Source of the DNA: Heliopora coerulea | Lineage: Eukaryota; Cnidaria; Anthozoa; Scleralcyonacea; Helioporidae | Reading direction: 5' to 3' | Length of the DNA: 64,000 nt | Assembly: GCA_030142905.1 (NCBI GenBank) | Contig: JASJOG010000109.1 | Location: 62,001 to 126,000, forward strand | Shown: one piece after another, positions 38,445-48,614 of the stretch | Layout of the letters: every line of letters starts with the position of its first letter | Position numbering within the stretch: position 1 is the stretch's first letter | The notes under the pieces: model-generated | Database searches by the model: none | What the model was told of the DNA's origin: nothing | Seen by the model: only the letters and a program-made list of their open reading frames with translations | Position numbers and translations under genes: made by a program

Positions 38445-39761
38445 CGGTTATATCCAAATTAACGTAGTAGAGTGCAGAATACCAGGGCTGGTAGAGCGCA
38501 ATACAAATGTTAACTAAAAATGTCCTTTACGTCGCTACTTAAAGTTTCACGCTGCTAAGCGATATAATATATATATCGAAATTACAGACCTAAATATTGA
38601 TATTTCACATGTATACATAAATATAAAGACTCTAGAACGAAACTCACGCCCTCTACCTGTGAGTTTGCCCACCCTGTCGTGATCGCCTTGAATCCTTAAA
38701 TGGTCATAAAATCTTTGTTTTCTGAACTATTTTTTGTCATCAAGCAAAAGAATTGGGTTAGGGTAAGGTTAACTCTGCAGACTTATCATTTCATTTTCCA
38801 TTTTTACCTCTGAAGTAAACTATGCAGTTACGAGATTAGAGAAGGCGGGAATGGGGTATACAATTCTCGCCAATCTTTTGGTTGTGATTTTGAGTAGCCT
38901 TTGCTCTCAGACGGCTTTCAGCTAGTATTTAACTTTTCTCATGCTCGAGTCAAAATAAGGACGATTTGTAAATTAAAAGTTAAATATTTGACCTTTGGAA
39001 AATTTTGAAAACCCGTCAACCTTGTTCATATCCTTATGGGAAGTGATGGTATTGTGGATAAGGGGCGGTTATATATCCGTGTTTCTGGTAACTACAATGA
39101 TGGAAATTTCTTTTTCAGGATGCCTTTACTGGTTGCCAAATACTTCCTTGTTCCCACAAAGTACATAAGGATTGTGCTCAAGCAATGCTCCGCAAAGGAA
39201 TGTAAGTAAATTTTGCTTTAAGGCTTTTATTTTTTTTGGATAAGTGATCGAGAAAATTCTTAAATTCTTTCGCCAAATCCTTTTCTCTCTTCCCCTTCCT
39301 TCTTCACACCTCTGTATGTATTATACCTCTCACTCTGTGTGTATATTACCTATATGTAAATATTTATTCTATGTAGATATCGATTCCGATAAAGACCAAT
39401 TTTGTTTATTGATTTGATTCCGAGTTTAAATAAATGTTCTCTGTCTCTCTGTCTCTCTCTGCCTTTCTCTCTTCGTCTTTCTCGCTTGCTCGCTCTTTCT
39501 CCTTCTCTCTCTGTTTCTCCATATCTCTTTCACCTGTAACCCTATGTCTTTTAGTACCTCTTATTCTCATTCTTCCCAAATTCTTGCCTAATAAACATAT
39601 TCCTCCATTCTAAAATGTGACCAGAGGAGCTTATTCAATGCAATGGGTCCCATTTAAAATGTGCCGTAATTTTTTAATTTCATTCTTTTTTAAGATCGAA
39701 GTGTCCAGTTTGCCGGGAAAGCTTCGCTCACAAGATCGATCGCCGTCCTGTTCGGAAATGA
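32697..39761 (+). CDS. DED-like / CHY-zinc-finger / RING-H2 E3 ubiquitin ligase, 831 aa, six exons
   Basis: Exons 32697-33180, 33715-35327, 36449-36576, 37516-37636, 39119-39201, 39695-39761 join in phase (2496 bases with stop). Residues 1-223 are charged and unclassified; about 340-420 are helical, probably coiled coil. Residues about 454-533 form a death-effector-like domain with the RxDL signature (R523-V-D-L). The CHY finger starts at 646 (C-E-H-Y-x2-F-C ... C-C-G ... C-H-x-C-H-N), then CTCHY (C-x2-C pairs through 770) and a RING-H2 (C775-x2-C778 ... C-S-H-x2-H-x2-C ... C-x2-C). The C-terminal half matches PIRH2/RCHY1-type p53-related E3 ligases, which transfer ubiquitin from E2s. It lacks the C-terminal zinc ribbon of vertebrate RCHY1. 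The DED suggests recruitment by homotypic death-fold contacts (inference). ATG 32697 is the first in a frame with a stop-rich upstream; an earlier non-coding exon is possible. Confidence 0.75.
33715..35327 (+). CDS. DED-CHY-RING exon 2 (DED-like domain and first half of CHY finger)
   Basis: 1613 bases from acceptor tgctttatttctag to donor GGG|GTAAGA. It carries a helical region, the DED-like domain (34590-34830; pattern LLETISKSL-x4-W-x2-LR, IFNQLHRIRIIDENK, then the RVDL motif) and, from 35166, the first CHY cysteines and histidines (CEHYDRFC, CCGEFWACHRCHN, CNRCGK). Confidence 0.8.
35640..36180. repeat. Degenerate (CTTGTG)n-like low-complexity tract
   Basis: Within intron 2 of the DED-CHY-RING gene. 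Imperfect six-base words tgcttg / cttgtg / ctcgcg recur for over 500 bp. Cys-rich and Ser-rich frames on both strands are artefacts. Confidence 0.75.
36449..36576 (+). CDS. DED-CHY-RING exon 3 (second half of CHY finger)
   Basis: Starts after acceptor ttaatcatcag and ends TGCAG|GTACAG. It encodes PYCVQCNLKFAEYFCPICKH and YHCKECGICR, all metal-ligand pairs of the CHY/CTCHY boundary. An alternative acceptor 9 bases downstream (tccaaag|GAA, 36458) would restore the Q-x5-C spacing of the family. Both keep phase. Confidence 0.75.
37516..37636 (+). CDS. DED-CHY-RING exon 4 (CTCHY and first RING pair)
   Basis: 121 bases between cttttaatag and GAA|GTAAGT. It encodes the CTCHY ligands FHCKTCGYCMDICLKEKHKC and the first RING pair PCFICLE. 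The first base completes an Arg codon from exon 3. Confidence 0.8.
37690..37965 (-). mobile_element. tRNA-derived SINE with inverted tail, intron 4
   Basis: Minus-strand head: gacggggatcaagcccgcaa (B box complement with one change) and ctaaccattaagttactaag (A box complement). Tail arms gatgaacgatcgtcaag (37708-37724) and cttgacgatcgttcatc (37933-37949) are inverted copies. Confidence 0.6.
37970..38180. repeat. Degenerate (TGTACA/TATG)n tract
   Basis: Low-complexity alternation of tgtata, acatgt and tatg words; the Tyr/Met/Cys-rich frames are artefacts. Confidence 0.7.
38184..38322. repeat. Near-perfect hairpin, about 59-bp arms
   Basis: aaatcaaaggcaaatttt at the left is the inverse of aaaatttgcctttgattt at the right. 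Pairing continues through gctgtcact, ctgagtttca and ttaggcgat to a short loop. A MITE in intron 4, followed by a (TA)n tract at 38400-38440. Confidence 0.8.
39119..39201 (+). CDS. DED-CHY-RING exon 5 (RING centre)
   Basis: 83 bases from tctttttcag to AT|GTAAGT. It encodes DAFTGCQILPCSHKVHKDCA and following residues: the Cys-His-His-Cys core of a RING-H2. Confidence 0.8.
39695..39761 (+). CDS. DED-CHY-RING exon 6 (last RING pair and stop)
   Basis: 67 bases from ttcttttttaag to TGA. It encodes SKCPVCRESFAHKIDRRPVR plus Lys and stop, so the protein ends 17 residues after the last RING Cys, without the zinc ribbon seen in vertebrate homologues. Confidence 0.75.
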
Positions 39762-41072
39762 TGGAGGTGCATTGGAGAAAATAATTTACGAGACTCATTA
39801 TTGTACAAAATCCAAAGAGATATAAAGCCAACTAATTAATTGTGACGTGTCTCAACTGAAATAAGTCGTGAGACATACCTGTCTTACTTTCATTAAGCAA
39901 ATCGCTTGTAATATTTCAGTGAAGAAGAGCAATGAAGAGAGCTATGAAACACTGTAACAATCATGATGAATTTGGTTACAATTTCATTATATAATTGTTA
40001 CTAGTACACGATCGGGAACATGATTGAAAGTTTATCCGGCATACGAATTATATTTCCTGCCAAACTTTTCTATTTTTTTTAACTAATTCTAATTTTTTCG
40101 TCAAAAAATATCCTCCAAAACCTATCCTTTAAATGTTGGACATGAAGTAGCGAATGATAATGATTAAAATTATAATTGTCATCATCATTATTATTATTAT
40201 TATTATTTATTTTAAGAAGTTTGATTGGTTTTCATCATTTGTCACAATTATTAATTAATAAAATTATATTCAAATTTACTATTGTGGTACCACTTTTTTG
40301 TGTATTAGGTTCTTCCGCACATTTGAACAACAATTAATTAAAATTTATACCACCATTAAGAAACATTTCTAGTCACTTATTATTACTTGTCATACTATTA
40401 TTTGTTACTTATCATTTTTATTTCTATTATGCTCTTTTGTTCGTAATCATTTGCATAGTTTGAGGGATAGGGAACACTCATGGATTTTGCTTCATTTATT
40501 CCTCTAAGAATATTGTAATAATAACAACAATGATAGTTCCTTCCTTAATAGCTCAATAGTTCCATCTTTGATGTAATCCATCATATGCTTCAGTAATTTG
40601 TGATGTATTTGCTGTAAACTGTATACTGTACTCTACAGCAGCTCCTCTGATAAGAATCTATAACTGGGGCAGTTCCTCAAAATGATACCACAGTTTCGTT
40701 TCACAATTTATTCAAAGCCTAATATCACAACAATAAGACGTAATTTTATTGTTAAGCAGCTGAAGTAGCATACAATTATAATCATACTTAAGTTAGAATG
40801 ATGATAAGAAATTACAATAATGTTTGAAATACGGTACATATATGACTTAAAGTAAAATATGAAAAGGTGGAATTTGTTACGACTGACATTTCCAGTTATA
40901 AAAGAATTTTTTCACATGTATTACATTTCGGAATATTGAAACGCCTGTTCTTCCTAAATGAGTATCTACTATGGACGGCAAAACCATATGAAAGGTGAAA
41001 GAGTGTACGATTAGCGTCACAAACAACTAAATGAAGTATACGGTGACATGAAAACATAGAGTTAAGGCGTCC
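39762..41072. terminator. Shared 3' flank of two convergent genes
   Basis: 1.3 kb between the stops of the DED-CHY-RING gene and the NTase-TPR gene. AATAAA-type signals occur at about 40257 (plus) and as tttatt at 40707-40712 (minus). No other gene is seen. Poly(A) use is inferred. Confidence 0.35.
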
Positions 41073-44000
41073 TTACTCAAAGTTTCCGAGTTGCTCTCGA
41101 AATTTTGTGATTAATGATGAAGAAAAATCATCATCACCCAAGCTATCTGCTATTTCTTTGGCTTCCTGGTAACACAGCTTGCCTTCGTCGATAGCTTTTT
41201 TCTCCATATAGATGTCCCCTAACTTGAGCAATACTATTGCTACCATGAGGTCTCTACAGCCAGAATCTCTGGCAACTTCTCTCGCTTCTTGCAAGTGCTT
41301 TAATGCTTCCCCTTCTTCTCCCAGATCTTCGCAAATGGAGCTTAAACCATAAAGACTGGATACAATGCCAGGGCTCGTATTTTTGGTTGAAGAAATTTTC
41401 CTGTCGATATCGACAGCTTTTGTATAGTATTCCTTAGCTTGCAATAAATCTCCCAGCTCCTCTGCAACACAAGCGATGTTCGAACAGACTGTTGCCATAG
41501 CATCATGTGCGGCATATTCTCCGTAAATATCTGAGTTTATCTTGAGAACATGTTTGTAACATTGCAAAGCTTTATCCGGGCAATTAAGGTCTTGATAAAC
41601 TGTTCCTAAATTATTAAGCACATCAGAAGTGATAGGATGAGCATGATCTTTCCCTAGGACCTGCTCCATAATTTCTTTCGCCTCTTCGAAATAGGAAAGT
41701 GCCTGTTCTGGGTTTCCACCGCGTTTCAAGGCTACGCCAAGATTACTCAGACACAGTGCTACAGTGGGATGAGGTCTTCCATGATAGACAGCTCTCGCTT
41801 CTTTTACAGCCCTTTCTAAGTACTCTAAAGCAATGTTCAGCTTATATCTTCGAGAAAAAAAGTTTCCCAGATTATTTAAGCATGAAATCGTTCCCGGGTG
41901 AGCATTATCGCTGAATACATGTTGAAGCACTTCTAAACTTTGTTTGTACCACGACAGGGCGTGGTCATTGAGATTACAATGTTCGTAGATAGTTCCTGCG
42001 TTGATGTAGATGCGGGCCAACTCGGAACTGAGAGCTTTGTCACCAAAGATCTTCTTACTTCGGCATAAAGCTTTTTGAACATAACTCAAAGACTGCGCAT
42101 GATCTTCCAATTCATTTAAGGACAAGGCCAGGTTAATGTTTACTTGAATAATATCTATATCAGGAACTTCGTGTCCAAGTCTATTCTGCATCCTCTGGAC
42201 TTCTTCAAAAGTTTCAATGGCTGATTTCATGTCGCCAAGCCCGTGATGAGTTAAGCCAAGGTTGTGCATCAATCGATTTAGAGTGATCGTCTCGTAATCT
42301 TTGCCATAAATGTCACTGTGTTTTTTGATGGCCTCTTCAAACCTAATCTTGGCCTCTTGATACTTCCCAATATCCATTAGAGCAAATGCAAGGTTATTAA
42401 GACAGGAGAGAACGTTAAGATTTGATATGTTCTCCTTCTCGTAATGTAGTTTCAAAGCGTTTTCAAAACACTCAATACTTTTCTCGTAGTCCCCAAACTT
42501 ACTGTAAATGATACCTTGACCGTTGAGGCTCACAGAGTAGTCCGGACTCTCTTTGGACTCGGATTTCATCCACTCTAAGGCTTTAGGGAAATTCTGAAGT
42601 CGAAAATAAAGAGTCCCCATTAGTGTTGAGTTAGAGGTAGGAACCACAGAATTTCGGAAGACGATGATGTCGATTTCGCCATGCTCTAAGTATTTGGCAC
42701 AAAAGTCGTGACATCGACGATGCATCTCGTTGCTGGTGCTGAGAAGACGAATTAGAATATTTTCGTCGAAATCGCGAAAAATCGGAGGATCTACGGTCAG
42801 GTTGTTAGGAGCATCAGTGGATTGTAATTCTTCGCTGTTCACATACTGTGGAAGAGGTGACAGAAGTTCTTTCTGGCCGCCATTAGCAAGGTATATTTTC
42901 AGTCGCATTTCGTTAGCAATTGATAAGCACACCTTGATGCTCGCCATTACGGAATCAGTAATGATTCCTCGTGTCCGCAAGGTTGATACGACATGCCAAG
43001 GAGACGGAGATCTGATGTCGAATATGAGGCCCAAATCAGAAAGAAGTAAAGAGATCAAGCGGTAAAACTGTTTCTTGGCGTCGAACAAAGCACCAACGGT
43101 ACAGTGTTTTCCGATGTAAGAGTAGCATGGATCATAGGTGACAGTGTCCAGCAACAGTTGTTTCATTCCTCGAATAAACCCCACAGTTTGGATGGACTTT
43201 GCCTGGGCTAAATGTCCACCAACCAAAGACTTTGCATTCAGTTTTCCTGCCACGCGTTCATTGTATTCATTCAGCAAGGCTTTGTTACCATACAGCAGTG
43301 TAGCTCTTGAGATTAAGTCAGCCAAGTGATAGCCTTCTTTTAGTGCCACATCTTCGTCCTGCAATTCGGCCATTTCTTGTGGAGTTCGGATCAACTCTAG
43401 GGCAGGCTTGTCCTGAGTTGCCATCCTTCCTAGTGGAGTTTTGGATGCCCATGGCATAGCTCCATCAAACGAAATGCCTCGGGGTGTCAGTGAGTCGTAA
43501 AACCAATTGGAACTGGGGTTGGAGGACAGAAAATCATTGAGATACTCGATTCCTAATGCTGGTAAAATAGTTTCTCCTAGATTGATAATCTTTAAGTGTA
43601 GAAAGTGTGTCAAAACTCTGAAATAGTTTACTTTGTTTGCTGAGGCTGGCTCCGAGTATAAAATAGCAAACTCCAAATCCGAATAGGGCGTCGCTTCCAT
43701 CCGTCCGACCGAGCCGAGTGCAACTATTGCATATTCACAAGGCGCTTTCCCTAGCCTACTTTCACATTCTCGGGCTAACATTTCGACCAGCCTGGTGTAC
43801 ATGTTTTGAATATCTCGAAAAACCTCATAAATTTTCTCTGCACGAGTCTCGAACACTTCTTCCTTTTCTTCCACATTCATTTTATCACTCGGACTAAAAT
43901 GAGAACAGATATCTTCAACACATTTACGAAACCTCTGTCTCTCTGTCGCAAGAAACTGCTTATGAAAGTGAACTTCATCACGAATCTCTTCTTGGTTTAC

Positions 44001-44285
44001 TGCATTATTCTTGGTCGCAGTATGCAAGAATTCGCGATACGTATCGACGATTTTTGCGAATATTTCTTCTTCATTTGTTTCATGACATAAATATCTCTCT
44101 CTCACTAGAGCGGCGTTAAAAATTGCGTTAGCTTTAGTAAAGTCAGCACAGTGTCCTGTGGTTTTCGCTGTCCTGACATACCAGTCACCGAGTTTCAATA
44201 GAGCTGGAACTTGCTTTGCTACGTCATTCCCAGCCATTTTTAGCTCTTCTGCATACAGTGAGGCATTAACTGGTTTTTCCTCCAT
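41073..44285 (-). CDS. Nucleotidyltransferase (DUF294/GlnD-like) plus TPR-repeat protein, 1070 aa
   Basis: Uninterrupted frame, apparently one coding exon. Residues about 100-215 hold a polymerase-beta-type NTase core: G191-S192-V-G-R followed by Y-S-D203-L-E205, the GS-x10-D-x-E arrangement of DUF294/GlnD-like enzymes. Residues about 370-475 are an all-helical segment, like the DUF294 C-terminal domain. From about 555 to 1055 there are roughly twelve TPRs of the tetratricopeptide/kinesin-light-chain type (A-L-x-Y-x2-A pattern, LNNLG / YEKSIECFENALKL). The TPR superhelix probably binds a partner; the NTase may modify protein or small molecule. Substrate unknown. ATG 44285 is the only Met before the frame starts. 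Tail-to-tail with the DED-CHY-RING gene. Cnidarians have many such TPR proteins; an immune or stress role is speculation. Confidence 0.8.
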   Translation of the reverse strand: MEEKPVNASLYAEELKMAGNDVAKQVPALLKLGDWYVRTAKTTGHCADFTKANAIFNAALVRERYLCHETNEEEIFAKIVDTYREFLHTATKNNAVNQEEIRDEVHFHKQFLATERQRFRKCVEDICSHFSPSDKMNVEEKEEVFETRAEKIYEVFRDIQNMYTRLVEMLARECESRLGKAPCEYAIVALGSVGRMEATPYSDLEFAILYSEPASANKVNYFRVLTHFLHLKIINLGETILPALGIEYLNDFLSSNPSSNWFYDSLTPRGISFDGAMPWASKTPLGRMATQDKPALELIRTPQEMAELQDEDVALKEGYHLADLISRATLLYGNKALLNEYNERVAGKLNAKSLVGGHLAQAKSIQTVGFIRGMKQLLLDTVTYDPCYSYIGKHCTVGALFDAKKQFYRLISLLLSDLGLIFDIRSPSPWHVVSTLRTRGIITDSVMASIKVCLSIANEMRLKIYLANGGQKELLSPLPQYVNSEELQSTDAPNNLTVDPPIFRDFDENILIRLLSTSNEMHRRCHDFCAKYLEHGEIDIIVFRNSVVPTSNSTLMGTLYFRLQNFPKALEWMKSESKESPDYSVSLNGQGIIYSKFGDYEKSIECFENALKLHYEKENISNLNVLSCLNNLAFALMDIGKYQEAKIRFEEAIKKHSDIYGKDYETITLNRLMHNLGLTHHGLGDMKSAIETFEEVQRMQNRLGHEVPDIDIIQVNINLALSLNELEDHAQSLSYVQKALCRSKKIFGDKALSSELARIYINAGTIYEHCNLNDHALSWYKQSLEVLQHVFSDNAHPGTISCLNNLGNFFSRRYKLNIALEYLERAVKEARAVYHGRPHPTVALCLSNLGVALKRGGNPEQALSYFEEAKEIMEQVLGKDHAHPITSDVLNNLGTVYQDLNCPDKALQCYKHVLKINSDIYGEYAAHDAMATVCSNIACVAEELGDLLQAKEYYTKAVDIDRKISSTKNTSPGIVSSLYGLSSICEDLGEEGEALKHLQEAREVARDSGCRDLMVAIVLLKLGDIYMEKKAIDEGKLCYQEAKEIADSLGDDDFSSSLITKFREQLGNFE

Positions 44286-44614
44286 GATTATTCTCTTCTT
44301 CTATCGTTTCTGTTGTAAATGTACAGACATAAATGTGAACGAACAAATTTCCAGACGCCCACAGGTAAAGAATCAGATATAGTTTGACGACGTTCTGGCT
44401 TGAAAAGTTATATTCTTATACAAATTATCGCCCCACCAGTAGTTTTCATATGGCCAGGAATATGACATTATTGACATATCAATTATAAAACAAAGGGTTC
44501 ACCGGGATGGGAGAAACGTATAGTTTTGCCGTACAACGGTTCGTGATGTGTGTCGTCATAAATCAAACGTTAAGAATAAAGTCATGAGGTCTATCAAATC
44601 TTAGTCAATGGATA
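44286..44614. promoter_or_regulatory. Upstream region of the NTase-TPR gene
   Basis: AT-rich 330 bp before the first MITE. No core promoter element can be assigned with confidence. Confidence 0.25.
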
Positions 44615-44961
44615 CACTGCAAAAAATTAAAATCTTGTGTAGACATTTTTTTCCAAGATTTAAGACTGATCTCCTGGCTTTAAGAAATAAATTCTTGATA
44701 ATAAAAGCCATGTTGACTTTTTTCTTCTTTCAAGAAATTTAAGAAAATATATCTTTGATCAAGATTATTTTTCCTGTCTAGTTTAGATGTGTTTTCTTAA
44801 TTCAAGAAAATATGTTTTCTTTTTAGAAATTTTTTCCTATCAAAATAACTTATTAAGAAAAATTATCCTGTCTACGAGACAAGATAACATTTCTCAATTT
44901 AAGAAACATGGTCTTAAAACAGTAATTTTTTCTTAAAATAAGAATTTTATTTTTTGCAGTG
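44615..44961. mobile_element. MITE with CACTGCAAAAAA ends
   Basis: Left CACTGCAAAAAATTAAAATC, right inverse ...ATTTTTTGCAGTG. The interior is full of aagattt / aagaaaa words in both orientations. 347 bp, no coding capacity. Target duplication not clear. Confidence 0.7.
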
Positions 44962-45379
44962 TGTAAGATTCATGATTGGTTTTTTGAGGGTATGAAAATG
45001 GCTACCTCATCCTTATAACGATCTACCCAAAGACTCTAGATTAAAATGTCGAAACGTTGGATCATGAAAAATACATGTTTAGGTTACCTTCAAAACTTTT
45101 TAAGTCAGGACCACGTCAAACCATGTCCACATATTCTTGCTTTTTAAAAATATTTTATAAACACATATGGTGGAGACTAATGATACATTTTAAAAGAATA
45201 AAAATATTGTCTAGAAGAATTTCACATTAATGGTTAGAAACAAAAATGGTCAAGGGGAGTGGCTATTGTTGAACTGATGGCAGTATTTAAAATTATAAAA
45301 TAAGTTTCTTATTACACATTCAGTGATAGGTCAGTTACCGCGTTTATATCAGGCTATGCAAACATGGTAATGACATCAC

Positions 45380-45483
45380 AGCGCAGCTTGACGCCAGAAT
45401 TTGTTGTTGGCCCGAATGGGAAGCCCTGATTGGTTTAATGACGTCAGGATTTGTTCTTGGCACGAATGGGAGGCTCTGATTGA
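45380..45483. repeat. Two-copy direct repeat of about 50 bp
   Basis: (t)gacg(c/t)cag(a)atttgtt-ttggc-cgaatggga-gc-ctgattg occurs twice in direct orientation, the second copy immediately after the first. Confidence 0.6.
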
Positions 45484-45614
45484 TTCTACTTGTAGACGAT
45501 TTCCAACATGGCCGCCATGCAACCCAGTAATTGTTTACGTCTAGCATGGGTAGAATAAAACATTACTTACCTCGCGCAATTTATTTCCATGTGTGGTTGT
45601 TTAACAAGTTACTG

Positions 45615-45935
45615 TTTTCTCTCACGAAAAGTAAATTTCACGTATCATTTCATATTTGAAAAACTTATGGAATTGGAATATTTCTTCTTATGAAATTTTC
45701 ACCTCATATGTGAAATATCTGGAAACGTTTTCACAAAAGAAATACGTAATTCACGTGTGAAATGAACTGGTTCAAAAATTTCACCGGTGAAATCTTGCTC
45801 TACGTAACATCTATTTCACATATAAAATGAAACATTCATATGTGAAAATTAATTTCACTTACAAAATTTTCATTTCATCAATGAAAACTTCAAATACTAT
45901 TTTCATAAGTGAAATGGCATGTGAAATTTTGTAAG
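45615..45935. repeat. Palindrome-rich MITE (tttca...tgaaa)
   Basis: At least ten inverted words of the form tttcac-atatg-tgaaa over 320 bp. No coding frame. Probably a miniature inverted-repeat element or a cluster of them. Confidence 0.5.
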
Positions 45936-46725
45936 GGTTTGCCTAGCGTGAATCGATAAAACGATTAATGTGTGCACTTTAGTTCCCTTCGTTTTCCATA
46001 TTTTATCTCCCACACGTCGCGATTCCCTTCCATCCTCTGCCAACTCCTCCCCTCTTCTGTTTGCTGGTGGACGTTTGAAACAGAAATGTTTTTAGTCAGC
46101 ATCCATTTGATTGTTTTAATACTGATTTCGCCTCTAGATTGTATGCATTCTGTCACATGATTCCTTTACATCAAAACCCTGCTTAGCCTTGATTTCACTT
46201 TACGTCTGCGGTCTCACGTTGACAAAGGGCCAGCTGTCTTTGCTTGAAACGTTGGTTTCTTGTCTTCGAATTTTCGGCAGTACTACACACAATCTTCAGA
46301 CCTTTTAGTTTAGACATGTGGACCAGCACTCTATTTCATATCAATACTTGGATCATTTTTTATTTTCAACACGTTTGTTTCAAATTTTTGATGACATTCA
46401 TAATTGTATCAATATTACTTATTGCGTTTTATTTTGATCGTGCGATCAAAATCGCCGGGATCAGTGGTCAACAAAGACGAGTAAACCTAGACTTTGTTGT
46501 ACTTTTACGCACTCAGAATGCCATCGCAAAGTTATTTGGCAATATGCTTAACGTCGATTTCGATAAAGCCGATATCGATCGAGTGCACTCGAATGAGATC
46601 GCTAGGATTGAAATACGCGGCCTTGAATAGATGCACTCGGTGGTGCGCACAATTCAAATGGGAAAATTTCCAAAATATTCGTAGTGCCATAATATGATTA
46701 ATTTTGACATAAGAAACTGAACAAA

Positions 46726-46886
46726 TGTTTAGGAAACATGAGAGCTTGGATATATTGAAGTAGATGAACGATCTTCAAGCTCGATACTCAGAAAATGATA
46801 TCTGAGCCCCAGACGGAGATCAAACCCGCAACCTTCAGATATCATTTTCTGAGTATCGAGCTTGAAGATCGTTCATCTACTTCAAA
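46726..46886. mobile_element. Truncated fold-back SINE
   Basis: The left arm (aagtagatgaacgatcttc, gagcttggatatatt upstream) and right arm (gaagatcgttcatctactt) are inverted copies around a shortened tRNA-like centre with the B box complement gagatcaaacc. Same family as at 16, 29.5 and 37.7 kb. Confidence 0.6.
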
Positions 46887-47275
46887 CTGAACAAAGATAA
46901 TAGGAATTGGCTATGAAAGTGCTTTAATCGGCTGGGATTATTCATTACCTTAGGAAAGAATTATCTTACGGAAGTACTTTCTACAGTTACTGCAATACTA
47001 TATGCATATACACAGTGTTCCATGAACTATGTATAACATCTTTCAAAGTACAACGGAAACATCAGCCGCTGGAGTCTAGAAGTGAAGTGATGAAAAGCAT
47101 TGCATCGCTTCAAATACTACAAATATATTCCGACACATTCGCGTACTTCTTGGGCAACGACAAAGAAATGCCAGACCGACTAGCTCATTAGGTGAACAGA
47201 ACCCAAGATGTCGAGCCAGTTGCTTGCATAAGAAGTTATTGCTTACTTAAGTCAACTGAACAATACGGAAATATA

Positions 47276-47731
47276 ACATACTAGAAATATAACTTAAAAG
47301 AACTATGTAAACTCTTACCATGGCACGGGCATCACCAACTGTTGAAATACGTTTTATTAGTATTGAAATCACAATAACTCCGGTTTATTTCTACTTTCAC
47401 TTTCGCACGCACCCTGCAATGTTTACCCTGAGAATATTGAAATATTCATGTCATTGTGATTCCTTTGGTTCGTATTTCAATAACAAGGAACATTGAGGAC
47501 AAAACATACTAGAAATATAACTTAAAAGAACTATGTAAACTCTTACCATGGCACGGGCATCACCAATTTGTTAAATACGTTTTATTAGTACTGAAATCAC
47601 AATAACTCCGTTTTATTTTTACTTTCGCGTTCGTACGCGACTTGCAATGTTTACCCTGAGAATATTGAAATATTCATGTCATCGTGCTTCCTTTTGTCCG
47701 TATTTGAATAACAAGAAACATTGACCACAAA
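47276..47731. repeat. 228-bp tandem duplication
   Basis: acatactagaaatataact starts both copies (47276 and 47504), and they agree over most of their length, including ttaccatggcacgggcatc and tgagaatattgaaatattca. Differences show they are not recent. Minus-strand splice-like borders enclose a 20-nt segment in copy 1. Confidence 0.75.
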
Positions 47732-47917
47732 AACATGTTTCGTTGCAACGTCAAACTTGAGCTTGAATGTTTTAGCAATGGCATATCTATGAGATATTTT
47801 CCAATATTTGGAACACGTAGAATATAACATTTGATGCCCAGTTCCCAAGCGAAAGAGAAACCGATACACTTGGTAAAAAGTGTCATCAATGTTATTCATT
47901 ATAATCTAAACTCCGTT

Positions 47918-48135
47918 TTTACACTGTAACATTTTGGGTACTGCACGGTAAATTTTGGGCACGGTGTGAAAAATTTGCCGTGCCGAGACTTACATATACA
48001 GAGATGTTCGGCACGGCTAAATTTTAAGAAGTCCGCACCGCTTACAGTGTAAAAATTATTCGTGCCGTGCCCGAAGATAGCGGCACCTGTGCCAAAATTT
48101 TAGCCGTGCAGTGCTTAAAATGTCAACGGTGTAAA
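47918..48135. mobile_element. MITE with gcacggc palindromes
   Basis: Ends tttacactgtaacattttg and inverse-related aaatgtcaacggtgtaaac; the interior has six gcacgg / ccgtgc words. Non-coding. Confidence 0.6.
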
Positions 48136-48614
48136 CGGGTAGTGACAGGGTATTAACCAGGCGGAAATCTAAGTCGAAGTATGAAAATAAGAGCCTAGCT
48201 CAAAACTTTGATGGAAAAGCAATCTCTCCCTAATAATGTGAAAACCGTATAAACATGTTGAAGAATGATTTAACTTAACCACCAGTCGCCTTATTTTATT
48301 ACTCTAATTCTAGCATTCTGACTATATTAAAGCTCGAAGAGAATCAAACACTGTAGCGTAAAAACAAACACTTTGAGGGCAAAGAAAATAAAATAATAAA
48401 TAGACAACTCTGGTTCACCACTGATTCGAACCGTCTTGGTGCCAATCGCTATGGGTCGTACCAACCACTAGAGTAGGCTTGCAGGCTAAGTTAAAACATG
48501 CCAAAATTACAAATTTAAAAAAGCATACTATTGTTCAGTGAGGGTCCTTAGGGTACACTTGGGGAACCCGAGAACATTAGGATGGCAAAGACTGTTTGGG
48601 ATGACAAAGACCGC

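Noticed and set aside
46244..46630. 128-codon plus-strand frame with a hydrophobic stretch and a charged C-terminus
   Set aside because: No recognised family and no supporting splice sites; kept only as a low-priority candidate.
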